Below, in pieces: positions 9,682 through 16,425 of a stretch of 26,831 bases of DNA. Each line of letters opens with the position of its first letter. Within the stretch, counting starts at the first letter, position 1. Made by a program: the position numbers and the translations under genes. The stretch spans positions 1 through 26,831 of the forward strand of contig JAEWNA010000291.1 of NCBI GenBank assembly GCA_023392975.1. Reading direction: 5' to 3'. The notes under the pieces were generated by a model. It did not search any database and was not told the origin of the DNA. It saw only the letters and a list, made by a program, of their open reading frames with translations. The DNA comes from Pseudomonadota bacterium (lineage in GTDB: Bacteria > Pseudomonadota > Gammaproteobacteria > Xanthomonadales > Xanthomonadaceae).

Positions 9682-10944
9682 ATGACGCGAGCGGTAGGAA
9701 TCGAGGCGATGAATCTCTTCGCCGGAACGGCGAAGGTGGATGTGGAAAAACTGGCCATGCATCGCGGCCTGGACATGACCCGATTCTCCAATCTCCTGAT
9801 GCGCGAGAAGACGGTGGCCTTGCCTTACGAGGATCCGATCACCTACGGCGTCAACGCCGCCAAACCGCTGATCGATGCGCTGACGGAAGAAGAGCGCGAT
9901 CGGATCGAGGTCGTCATCACCTGCACGGAGTCGGCCTTCGACTTCGGCAAATCGATGAGCACCTACTTCCACAAGCTGCTGGGCCTCAATCGCAACTGCC
10001 GCCTTTTCGAGCTGAAGAATGCCTGCTATTCCGGTATCGCCGGCTTGCAGACCGCGGTGAATTTCATCCTCTCGGGCGTCTCTCCGGGTGCGAAGGTCCT
10101 TCTGATCGCGACCGACATTTCGCGCTTCATGGTGGAAGAGGGCGGCGAAGGGCTGACCGACGATTGGTCGTTCTTCGAACCGAGCAGCGGGGCAGGGGCT
10201 GTCGCCGCCCTGGTCAGCGAGCTGCCGTACGTGTTCCGGGTCGATGTCGGCGCGAACGGCTATTACGGTTACGAGGTGATGGATACGTGCCGGCCCGCTC
10301 CCGACAAGGAAGCGGGCGATGCCGATCTCTCCCTCCTGTCCTATCTCGATTGCTGCGAAAAGGCGTTCCTCGAATACAGCAAGCGCGTGGAAGGCGCCGA
10401 TCTCGTATCGACCTTCAACTACCTGGCCATGCATACCCCTTTCGGCGGGATGGTGAAGGGTGCGCATCGCAATCTCATGCGCAAGATCGCCAAGGCCAAG
10501 CCCCGGGAGATCGAAGCGGACTTCGAGTCCCGCCTGCAGCCCAGCCTCACCTACGGGCAGCGCGTCGGCAACATCATGGGCGCCAGCACGCTCATGGCCA
10601 TCGCCAGCACGATCGACCACGGCGACTTCGACGCGCCCAAGCGACTCGGCTGCTTTTCCTACGGCTCCGGCTGCTGCTCCGAGTTCTTCAGCGGCGTGGT
10701 CGACAAGGAAGGTCAGCAGCGTGTGCGCGCACAACGCATCCAGGATCAACTCGATCGTCGCTACGAGCTCTCGATGGCCGAATACGATGATCTTCTCGTC
10801 AACAGCAATGCCGTCAAGTTCGGCACGCGCAACGTGACGCTGGACCCCGGGTTCATCCCGCCCGCGCGGTCCGCGCATGGGCGCCCGATCCTGTTCCTGA
10901 AGGAAATCAAGGAATTCCACAGGGAATATGAATTCGTCTCCTGA
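9682..10944 (+). CDS. HMG-CoA synthase-like beta-branching enzyme (HCS, PksG type)
   Basis: A 420-residue member of the HMG-CoA synthase family. The catalytic triad is in place: Glu83 in ITCTESAF, Cys115 in KNACYSG and His251 in AMHTPFGGM. In trans-AT PKS pathways these enzymes add an acetyl unit, made on a donor ACP, to the beta-keto group of the growing chain, the first committed step of beta-branch formation (PksG, MupH, CurD families). The start at 9682 begins MTRAVGIEAMNLF, the normal N-terminus of the family, with AGGATGAGG just upstream. The frame extends further upstream to 9175, but that stretch overlaps the hydrolase gene and is a frame shadow. The gene is directly followed by the donor ACP and then the AT. 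The other standard cassette members (decarboxylating KS and two enoyl-CoA hydratase-like enzymes) are not in this window. Confidence 0.96.
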   Translation: MTRAVGIEAMNLFAGTAKVDVEKLAMHRGLDMTRFSNLLMREKTVALPYEDPITYGVNAAKPLIDALTEEERDRIEVVITCTESAFDFGKSMSTYFHKLLGLNRNCRLFELKNACYSGIAGLQTAVNFILSGVSPGAKVLLIATDISRFMVEEGGEGLTDDWSFFEPSSGAGAVAALVSELPYVFRVDVGANGYYGYEVMDTCRPAPDKEAGDADLSLLSYLDCCEKAFLEYSKRVEGADLVSTFNYLAMHTPFGGMVKGAHRNLMRKIAKAKPREIEADFESRLQPSLTYGQRVGNIMGASTLMAIASTIDHGDFDAPKRLGCFSYGSGCCSEFFSGVVDKEGQQRVRAQRIQDQLDRRYELSMAEYDDLLVNSNAVKFGTRNVTLDPGFIPPARSAHGRPILFLKEIKEFHREYEFVS

Positions 10945-11008
10945 TGCGATAGCCATCCCGAAAGCGCGCCATCCCTTCATCCAGCGATCTGCCAGTCAAG
11001 GACCCTCC

Positions 11009-11266
11009 GTGGACAAGCAAGCCATTTTCGAAATCATCACCAAGCATGCCCGGGACATCGTGCCGGGGCTGGAAGACCACGCGTTCGGGTGGACCGATTC
11101 GCTCAAGGCGCTCGGCGCCAACTCCATCGATCGCTCCGAGATCGTGATGTCGACGCTGGAAGAGATCTCTCTGGACATCCCGCTGGCCGAGACGATCAAG
11201 GCCGAGAACATCGGGGAACTCGCCGCGTTGCTCGCCGACAAGCTGAGCGAGAGGCAGGGCGCGTAA
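11009..11266 (+). CDS. stand-alone acyl carrier protein, beta-branch donor ACP (AcpK type)
   Basis: A small ACP of 85 residues from the GTG at 11009. The phosphopantetheine site is LGANSIDRSEIV; the GANSxDR form is characteristic of donor ACPs in HCS cassettes, which carry malonyl and then, after decarboxylation, acetyl for the HCS. I prefer GTG 11009 because AAGGA ends 6 nt upstream and because MDKQAIFEII resembles the usual N-terminus of these proteins. The longer reading from ATG 10928 (112 aa) would overlap the HCS gene by 17 bp, has a badly spaced AGGG, and would add about 27 residues that the family lacks. Placed between HCS and the discrete AT, it is presumably the substrate of both. 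Confidence 0.9.
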   Translation: MDKQAIFEIITKHARDIVPGLEDHAFGWTDSLKALGANSIDRSEIVMSTLEEISLDIPLAETIKAENIGELAALLADKLSERQGA

Positions 11267-11275
11267 GCCCATTCG

Positions 11276-11291
11276 CCGAACGTTCGTTCGG
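11276..11291 (+). other. small intercistronic hairpin
   Basis: Perfect 6-bp arms CCGAAC/GTTCGG around a GTTC loop, just after the donor ACP stop codon. There is no T-run after it, so it is not a convincing terminator. It could affect mRNA processing or be chance. Confidence 0.35.
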
Positions 11292-11357
11292 ATGGAATGG
11301 ACGCACCGATTCCTTCGTGCGCATCGCGCAACTACGACAGAAAAAGGACGTATTGCC

Positions 11358-12524
11358 ATGAAGACCTGCATCTTCCCGGGGCAGGGTTCCCAATCCCTGG
11401 GAATGGGGGCCGAGCTTTTCGACGCCTTCCCGGAACAGACGGCGAAAGCGGACGAGATCCTCGGCTATTCCATCAAGGCGCTTTGCCTGGAAGATCCGAA
11501 AGGTGAACTCGACAACACCCGGTTCACCCAACCCGCCTTGTTCGTCGTCAACGCGCTCAGTTACCTCAAGTGGCTGCAGGAGGGAAATCCAGAGCCGGAT
11601 TTCCTCGCCGGCCACAGTCTCGGCGAGTTCAATGCCTTGCTGGCGGCGGGTGCCTTCGATTTCGAAACCGGCCTGAAGCTGGTCAAGAAGCGCGGCGAGC
11701 TGATGAGCCGGGTCTCCGGTGGCGGCATGGCGGCGGTCGCGAATGCGACGGCGGAACAGATCGAGTCGACGCTGCGCGAGAACGGCCTGGACAATGTGTT
11801 CCTCGCGAATTTCAACACGCCTTCCCAGATCGTCATCTCCGGCCTCAAGGCCGAGATCGATGCGGCCAAGCCGCTACTTGAGAAAGGCCGTGTCATGGTC
11901 TTCCCGCTCAAGACGAGCGGGGCGTTCCATACCCGCTTCATGCAGGAGGCGCAGGGCGAATTCCGTTCGTTCCTCGCGGATTTCCAGTTCCATCCTCCGA
12001 GGATCCCGGTCATCGCCAACGCCACCGCGCAACCGTACGGTCGCGACGATGTCGCCGAAACCATCGCGATCCAGATCGCAAGCCCGGTCAAATGGTCGGA
12101 CAGCATCCTGCATCTGCTCGATCTCGGGACGGATGCAGAGCCGATGGCATTCCAGGAGATCGGCCACGGCAACGTACTGACCCGGTTGGTCAAGACCATC
12201 AAGGACAAGGCGCCGCCACGCTCCGAACGCGTCAAATCGACCGCGGAAGTGAAGGTCGAGGCGGCCGCAGAAGACACAAACCCCGCTCAGGTGGCTTCCA
12301 ATCCGGTCGGGGCGCAGTCCTCGTCCAGGCGTGACGCGAAATCGCTCGTGGAAGCATGGAACCGCCAGCATCCGGTCGGGACGAAGGTACGCTCCGCGTT
12401 GATGGGAGCGGATATCCTTGAAACGAGGACGGAAGCGATCGTCCTCTTCGGTCATCGCGCCGCCGTTTACGTCAAGGGCTACGAGGGGTATTTCGATCTC
12501 GAGGAGGTCCGTCCCGCGGATTGA
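11358..12524 (+). CDS. discrete trans-acting malonyl-CoA:ACP acyltransferase with C-terminal extension
   Basis: A 388-residue free-standing AT. It opens with MKTCIFPGQGSQ; the nucleophile is Ser87 in GHSLGEF and the catalytic His is His191 in SGAFHTRF. It is the natural source of malonyl units for the AT-less PKS and for the donor ACP. After the roughly 290-residue AT fold and a linker rich in Ala, Glu and Ser, residues 326-388 form a small extra domain (VEAWNRQHPVGTKV ... GYEGYFDLEEV). As I recall, similar tails occur on other trans-ATs (PksC-like), but I know of no assigned function. An acyl-hydrolase role (PedC type) is the main alternative; a malonyl-loading AT is more likely next to HCS and ACP. 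AAAAGGA about 9 nt before the ATG supports the start. It is the last gene of the operon; a strong terminator follows. Confidence 0.93.
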   Translation: MKTCIFPGQGSQSLGMGAELFDAFPEQTAKADEILGYSIKALCLEDPKGELDNTRFTQPALFVVNALSYLKWLQEGNPEPDFLAGHSLGEFNALLAAGAFDFETGLKLVKKRGELMSRVSGGGMAAVANATAEQIESTLRENGLDNVFLANFNTPSQIVISGLKAEIDAAKPLLEKGRVMVFPLKTSGAFHTRFMQEAQGEFRSFLADFQFHPPRIPVIANATAQPYGRDDVAETIAIQIASPVKWSDSILHLLDLGTDAEPMAFQEIGHGNVLTRLVKTIKDKAPPRSERVKSTAEVKVEAAAEDTNPAQVASNPVGAQSSSRRDAKSLVEAWNRQHPVGTKVRSALMGADILETRTEAIVLFGHRAAVYVKGYEGYFDLEEVRPAD

Positions 12525-12555
12525 TGTCGACGATCCCGGAGTCGATCCGGAAATG

Positions 12556-12584
12556 AACGAGGGGCGCTTTCGGCGCCCCTCGTT
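12556..12584. terminator. bidirectional intrinsic terminator
   Basis: Twelve-base-pair GC-rich stem (AACGAGGGGCGC with its exact complement) around a five-base loop, followed by TCTTTGT on the + strand. It lies in the 72-bp gap between the converging AT gene and START-like gene, so it probably ends both transcripts. Confidence 0.85.
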
Positions 12585-12596
12585 CTTTGTCGGAAG

Positions 12597-13322
12597 TCAG
12601 TGCTTCCTTGGCTCGGTCGCGATCAGCCAATCCAGCTTGGCATTGTCGTAGCGGGGAGAGTTGAGGACACGTGGAAGGTCTTCGAAAGTGCTGTAGACGG
12701 CTTCCGGCGAGCCCATGTTGAACAGGAAGTACGGGATGTCGATGTCGATATCCATCAGGAGATTGACCTCGACGCTCTTTTCGTCGAGCGGCTTGAACGT
12801 CCACCGGCTACGCATGTAGGGCACGCGCACACAGCAATCCTTTTCCGGAAGCAGTTCCGTCTCTTCGTGGAACTGGACCGTCGCCGATTTGTCAGTCGGT
12901 TCTTGTGTCACCTTCACGCCCAGCAGGTATTCCCGCGGCTTGAAAGGGCTTCCCACCGACTGGGTCCACAACTGGACATAAGACAGGGATTTCGGATCCC
13001 AGGGCTTGACGGCTTCCGATCCATAGCAATTCGGGTTCCAGTCGTGGCAATTCTCCAGCGTGTCGTCGATCATGGCGGACACGGCCTGGTCCATTGTCGT
13101 TTCGACTCGCCGCTTCGCCATGACCTTGAGGATGGAAGCGCCCGGCGTCTTCACGGTGTAGACCTGCACGCCGTTTCGATCGATCACCAGTTCCGGCTTC
13201 CCGGACCCGGAATATTTCCAGGCGAAGTGTGCGATCACGGCTCCGACCACGCAAAGCAGAATCACCCCGAGGAACAGTTTCAGGACGAAACGGAGAAAGC
13301 GGCGAATGCGGTTCGAGTTCAT
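12597..13322 (-). CDS. membrane-anchored START-like (SRPBCC-fold) protein
   Basis: A 241-residue protein with one N-terminal hydrophobic segment (about residues 12-33, LKLFLGVILLCVVGAV) preceded by basic residues, which suggests an inner-membrane anchor with the rest in the periplasm. The soluble part has the pattern of START/SRPBCC ligand-binding domains: an early strand (GVQVYTVKTPG), the alternating-strand region around WTQSVGSPFKPREYLL, then MRSRWTFKPLDEKSVEVNLL, and a C-terminal helix with PRVLNSPRYDN. The fold assignment is by pattern only and is moderate. START-like domains bind hydrophobic ligands. The gene begins 37 bp after the permease stop codon, on the same strand, so the two are probably co-transcribed. 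A role in binding or handing over a lipophilic product or lipid during export is inference. The start is supported by TGGA upstream of the ATG. Confidence 0.72.
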   Translation of the reverse strand: MNSNRIRRFLRFVLKLFLGVILLCVVGAVIAHFAWKYSGSGKPELVIDRNGVQVYTVKTPGASILKVMAKRRVETTMDQAVSAMIDDTLENCHDWNPNCYGSEAVKPWDPKSLSYVQLWTQSVGSPFKPREYLLGVKVTQEPTDKSATVQFHEETELLPEKDCCVRVPYMRSRWTFKPLDEKSVEVNLLMDIDIDIPYFLFNMGSPEAVYSTFEDLPRVLNSPRYDNAKLDWLIATEPRKH

Positions 13323-13359
13323 CTTGATTCCAGAGATATGGGAAGGCCGGTCGTCACGA

Positions 13360-15783
13360 TCACTCGTAACGCAGCGCGTCTCCCGGTTCCATCGTGACGG
13401 CCCGGCGGCCGGGAATGAATGCGGATGCGAAGATGATCAAGGCGATCAGCAGCAGCACGCCGAGGGTGACCGGAACCACGCCATCGAGCACGTTCGATAT
13501 CGTCGCGCTCATGCCGGTCGTCATCATGATGCCGACGCATCCGCCGATGAGCGCAATGAAGAGGAAGATCGCCGCCTGCTTGAGGAGTTTCAGGATGACG
13601 GCCTTCTTGCTGCTGCCCAGTGCGCGGAAGATGCCGATTTCGTGCGTGCGCTGCGCCACGCTGCGACCGATGAGGCCGAAGAGGCCGGTCGCCGCGAGCG
13701 TGAGCAGGACGAGGGCGATGCCGCTGAATCCCGGCACGAGTGACTTGTAGGAGTTCAGCGCCACCAGGTATTCGTCGAGCATCTGCAGGTTGTGCAGCGG
13801 CAGATCGGGATCCACCGAAAAGGCCGCCGCCTGGATGTCTTCGCGTCCGGCTGTCGAACCTGCCGGCAGCTTGACGAGCACCTGGAATGCATTCGGGACC
13901 ACCTGACGGATCGGTCGATAGACCACGCCCGGCGTCGTGGGATAGGGGCCCGACACCGGCGAGACGATGCCGATGACCTCGACCCACGCACCATTTTCGT
14001 TCGGATTCAGCCTGATGCGCTGGCCGATGGGGTTGCGGCCGGGCCAGTAGGCGTCCGCTGCGCGCTGGTCGATGACGACGACGTTCGCGGAATTCGCATC
14101 GTCGGTGCTGCCGAAGAGCCGCCCACGGACGAGCTTGATGCCGAGCAGCGAAAAATAATTCTCCGAAACCGTGGACAGCGGGATCTGCATCGTGCCGTCG
14201 CGCGCATCGTCGGCGCGATCCGCGAGGATGGCCGGCACATCATCCGGTGCCGTCGGCGTGGCCGTCGCGATCGCGGTCTCGGCACCCGGGATCTTCTGGC
14301 GAATCGCGGCCGCGAGCTGGTCCCAGTAGGAAATCCTGCGGCTCTGGTCGCCGTACTCCGCATCGAATTCGGTGGGGAACGTGGAAATGATGCGCGCGTC
14401 TTCCTGGACGCCGATCGGCTTGCTCAGCTCCTTGTTCACGGCGAGGACGACGTTCGCGCACACGACGAGCAGGAGCGATGAAACGAAGACCTGGAAGCCG
14501 ACCAGGATGCTTGCCATGCGATTGCTTCCGCGCGTCGCAATGCCGCCCTTGCCGGTACCCGCGAGATTCTTCGCCGGATCGAGCTTGGACAGCCGGTATG
14601 CGGGGATCGTGGTGCTCGCGATCCAAAGCAGGGCAGCGACGGCGGCAGCGATCAGCAGATCGCCATGGCGAAGAATCAGCTCGTTGGGATCGCGGCCGGC
14701 TGCCTGCAGTCTGGCCGTGAAATCGAGCAGGCCATGGGCCCAGCCGACCGCCATCGCGGCAAGCAGGCATCCGACCACCAGGCCGATGACGACCATGAAA
14801 CCGGACTGCATCAGGGACTGCCGGATCAACCGCATGCGCGTCGAACCCAGCGCCGTGCGCAAGGCGAGCTCCCTGGCCCGCTCAAGCAACATCGTGAAGA
14901 TGATGAGACTGATGTTGATCGCGCCGAGCAGCAACACCGCCGAGGCGATCAATGAAGCCATGGCGACGACGGCGATGTTCCCATGGGTGTACATCCTGTT
15001 CGCCGGGAACAGCGCCAGCTTCCTTTCCGTGCCGAAGACGCTCTTGTTGTCTTTGCCGACGTCGTCGACGATGGCCTGCATGGACTGGAGTGCGCTTTCC
15101 GAGGACTGTCCGTCCTTGAGGACGACGATAGGAGAGAGGACCGTATCCGAGTCCTGGGGGCGCGCGATATTCTGCACTTGGAGCGGCGTCCAGACCTCGA
15201 AATCCTGGAATGCGAAGAAGTCCTCGGGCAGGACACCGATGATCCGGACCGGCTCGCCGTCCAGCTTGGTCTGCTTGCCGATGATGCCCGGGTCGGCGGC
15301 GAAATAGCTCTGCCAGGTGGTATAGCTGAGAATCAGCGACCTGGCGGCGCCCGGCTCCGCATCGGAGGCAGAGAACAAGCGACCCAGCATGGGTTTCGCG
15401 CCGGTCGCACCGAGCAATTTCGGCGTGATCTCAACGCCGCGCAGGCGAGTGCTCGCTTCCCCCTCGCTCAGCACGGTGGCCTGCCGCGAAAAAGCCCCGA
15501 TTTCCTCTACCGACGACACCCGTCCCGCGAGCTGCTGGTAGGTATAGGCGTCGATGTTGGCGCGGAAGGGGTCGGAATCCTTCTGGGACATCTGCAGGCT
15601 CTGCCATCGCCCGGAGTCGGGGAAGGGCAGGGGCTTCAGGAACATGTTGTAGTCGATGACGTACACGAAGAGCGAAAGCCCGACGCTCAGCGCGACGACG
15701 ATGATGCACAGCAACGAATTCCCGGGCGACTTGAGGAACAGCCGGAATGCGTATTTCAGATCGAACAGGAGGTTGGACAGCAT
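13360..15783 (-). CDS. ABC transporter permease, MacB/FtsX type (ADOP-like)
   Basis: An 807-residue permease with the ADOP arrangement: an N-terminal membrane helix (LLCIIVVALSVGLSLFVYVI), a periplasmic MacB-like core domain with VRIIGVLPEDFFAFQDFEVW, an FtsX membrane block (middle of the protein, including ERARELALRTALGSTRMRLI), then a second periplasmic core domain and a second FtsX block near the C-terminus (QRTHEIGIFRALGSSKKAVI). Two FtsX blocks in one chain let it act with a separate ATPase. It has no Walker motifs of its own. The likely partners are the adaptor and ATPase encoded on the other strand at 19514-21626, forming a MacAB-like exporter; that pairing is inferred. AGAGGA lies a few bases before the ATG. 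A sigma-54 promoter candidate lies about 100 bp upstream. The START-like gene follows directly. Confidence 0.92.
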   Translation of the reverse strand: MLSNLLFDLKYAFRLFLKSPGNSLLCIIVVALSVGLSLFVYVIDYNMFLKPLPFPDSGRWQSLQMSQKDSDPFRANIDAYTYQQLAGRVSSVEEIGAFSRQATVLSEGEASTRLRGVEITPKLLGATGAKPMLGRLFSASDAEPGAARSLILSYTTWQSYFAADPGIIGKQTKLDGEPVRIIGVLPEDFFAFQDFEVWTPLQVQNIARPQDSDTVLSPIVVLKDGQSSESALQSMQAIVDDVGKDNKSVFGTERKLALFPANRMYTHGNIAVVAMASLIASAVLLLGAINISLIIFTMLLERARELALRTALGSTRMRLIRQSLMQSGFMVVIGLVVGCLLAAMAVGWAHGLLDFTARLQAAGRDPNELILRHGDLLIAAAVAALLWIASTTIPAYRLSKLDPAKNLAGTGKGGIATRGSNRMASILVGFQVFVSSLLLVVCANVVLAVNKELSKPIGVQEDARIISTFPTEFDAEYGDQSRRISYWDQLAAAIRQKIPGAETAIATATPTAPDDVPAILADRADDARDGTMQIPLSTVSENYFSLLGIKLVRGRLFGSTDDANSANVVVIDQRAADAYWPGRNPIGQRIRLNPNENGAWVEVIGIVSPVSGPYPTTPGVVYRPIRQVVPNAFQVLVKLPAGSTAGREDIQAAAFSVDPDLPLHNLQMLDEYLVALNSYKSLVPGFSGIALVLLTLAATGLFGLIGRSVAQRTHEIGIFRALGSSKKAVILKLLKQAAIFLFIALIGGCVGIMMTTGMSATISNVLDGVVPVTLGVLLLIALIIFASAFIPGRRAVTMEPGDALRYE

Positions 15784-15879
15784 CGGGATCCTCTCTCGGT
15801 ATCCTTTCGAATTTCCGGATCAAGATGATGCGGGTTCGGCATGGCCATGCCCGCATTTCGCAATATTCGTAACCAACAA

Positions 15880-15895
15880 AGCAAGATGCGGGCCA
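15880..15895 (-). promoter_or_regulatory. sigma-54 (RpoN) -24/-12 promoter for the permease operon
   Basis: Read on the minus strand: TGGCCCGCATCTTGCT. The GG and GC dinucleotides are separated by exactly ten bases and only one base of the TGGCAC/TTGC cores differs from consensus. It points at the permease gene, whose start codon is about 100 bp downstream. It predicts control by an NtrC-family activator, which is not encoded in this window. Confidence 0.65.
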
Positions 15896-15993
15896 ATGGC
15901 GCATCCTGGCGACGTTCTGCACTGATCGGGGCTATTCCACCGTGGAAACGCGTCGTCCGCGGATCACGCACGTCCTGGGCCCGACGCGGGATT

Positions 15994-16009
15994 GTCCCAA
16001 AGTTGGGAC
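15994..16009. promoter_or_regulatory. palindromic activator site (candidate enhancer for the sigma-54 promoter)
   Basis: GTCCCAA-AG-TTGGGAC, perfect 7-bp arms with a 2-bp centre. It lies about 100 bp upstream of the sigma-54 promoter at 15880-15895, the normal distance for an NtrC-family enhancer. An outer inverted pair GCACGTCC (15968-15975) and GGACGTGC (16006-16013) partly overlaps it. Confidence 0.55.
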
Positions 16010-16079
16010 GTGCGGTGTCGAAGATGGGAAAGGGCGTCGCGTGGTACGGATGGAGCAGTACCTGCACCTGCGCACCGCC

Positions 16080-16106
16080 TTGCGGTCCGACGACGAGTTC
16101 TATAAA
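16080..16106 (+). promoter_or_regulatory. possible sigma-70-type promoter for the MATE-to-NRPS genes
   Basis: TTGCGG (16080-16085) and TATAAA (16101-16106) are 15 bp apart, slightly short, in a stretch otherwise very poor in A/T runs. It faces the MATE gene and would give a leader of roughly 300 nt. It is supported mainly by its position just before a perfect palindrome. Confidence 0.4.
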
Positions 16107-16118
16107 AAGTGCGCTGAG

Positions 16119-16137
16119 GCGACGAACGGTTCGTCGC
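16119..16137. promoter_or_regulatory. 19-bp perfect palindrome, candidate repressor operator
   Basis: GCGACGAAC-G-GTTCGTCGC: 9-bp arms with a single central base. It lies just downstream of the TATAAA candidate, about where a transcription start would be, which is where a TetR/MarR-class repressor would block transcription. No regulator gene is encoded within the window. Confidence 0.5.
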
Positions 16138-16254
16138 TTCGCGAAGTGATCGCAACGGCGGCCTGTCGAATTCGGCGACGGATACATGGAACTGCTGTCG
16201 CGCGTGCGTAGTGTTACGTTGTCATGCGTCGCCGGCATGCTTTCACGGGCCGGG

Positions 16255-16277
16255 CGAACGCGCGGGAGACGCGTTCG
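16255..16277 (+). other. leader hairpin in the MATE 5' region
   Basis: CGAACGCG (16255-16262) and CGCGTTCG (16270-16277) form an 8-bp stem with a 7-base loop in the presumed 5' leader of the MATE gene. There is no T-run. Function unknown. The rest of the 15784-16425 gap shows no convincing coding sequence on either strand. Confidence 0.35.
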
Positions 16278-16425
16278 GGCGTTCGCGAGGCTTCAGGGCG
16301 CCCGGAATTTGCTTCGGCTTTGACTTCCAGCGAAACGCGATCGAGGCGCAGATCCGGCATCGGATCTGAAGCGCTTCCGCCCGGCCTGTCCCGAGTCCAC
16401 TTGTTCAAGTTCGAGGAGCACTCCG

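Noticed and set aside
15841..16211. Short open frames in the divergent intergenic region, on both strands
   Set aside because: They overlap one another in several frames, show no recognisable domain or good ribosome site, and cover the promoter, palindrome and operator candidates.
16300..16325. Possible sigma-54 site before the MATE gene (GGGCG...TTTGC)
   Set aside because: The GG and GC dinucleotides are not ten bases apart in any register.
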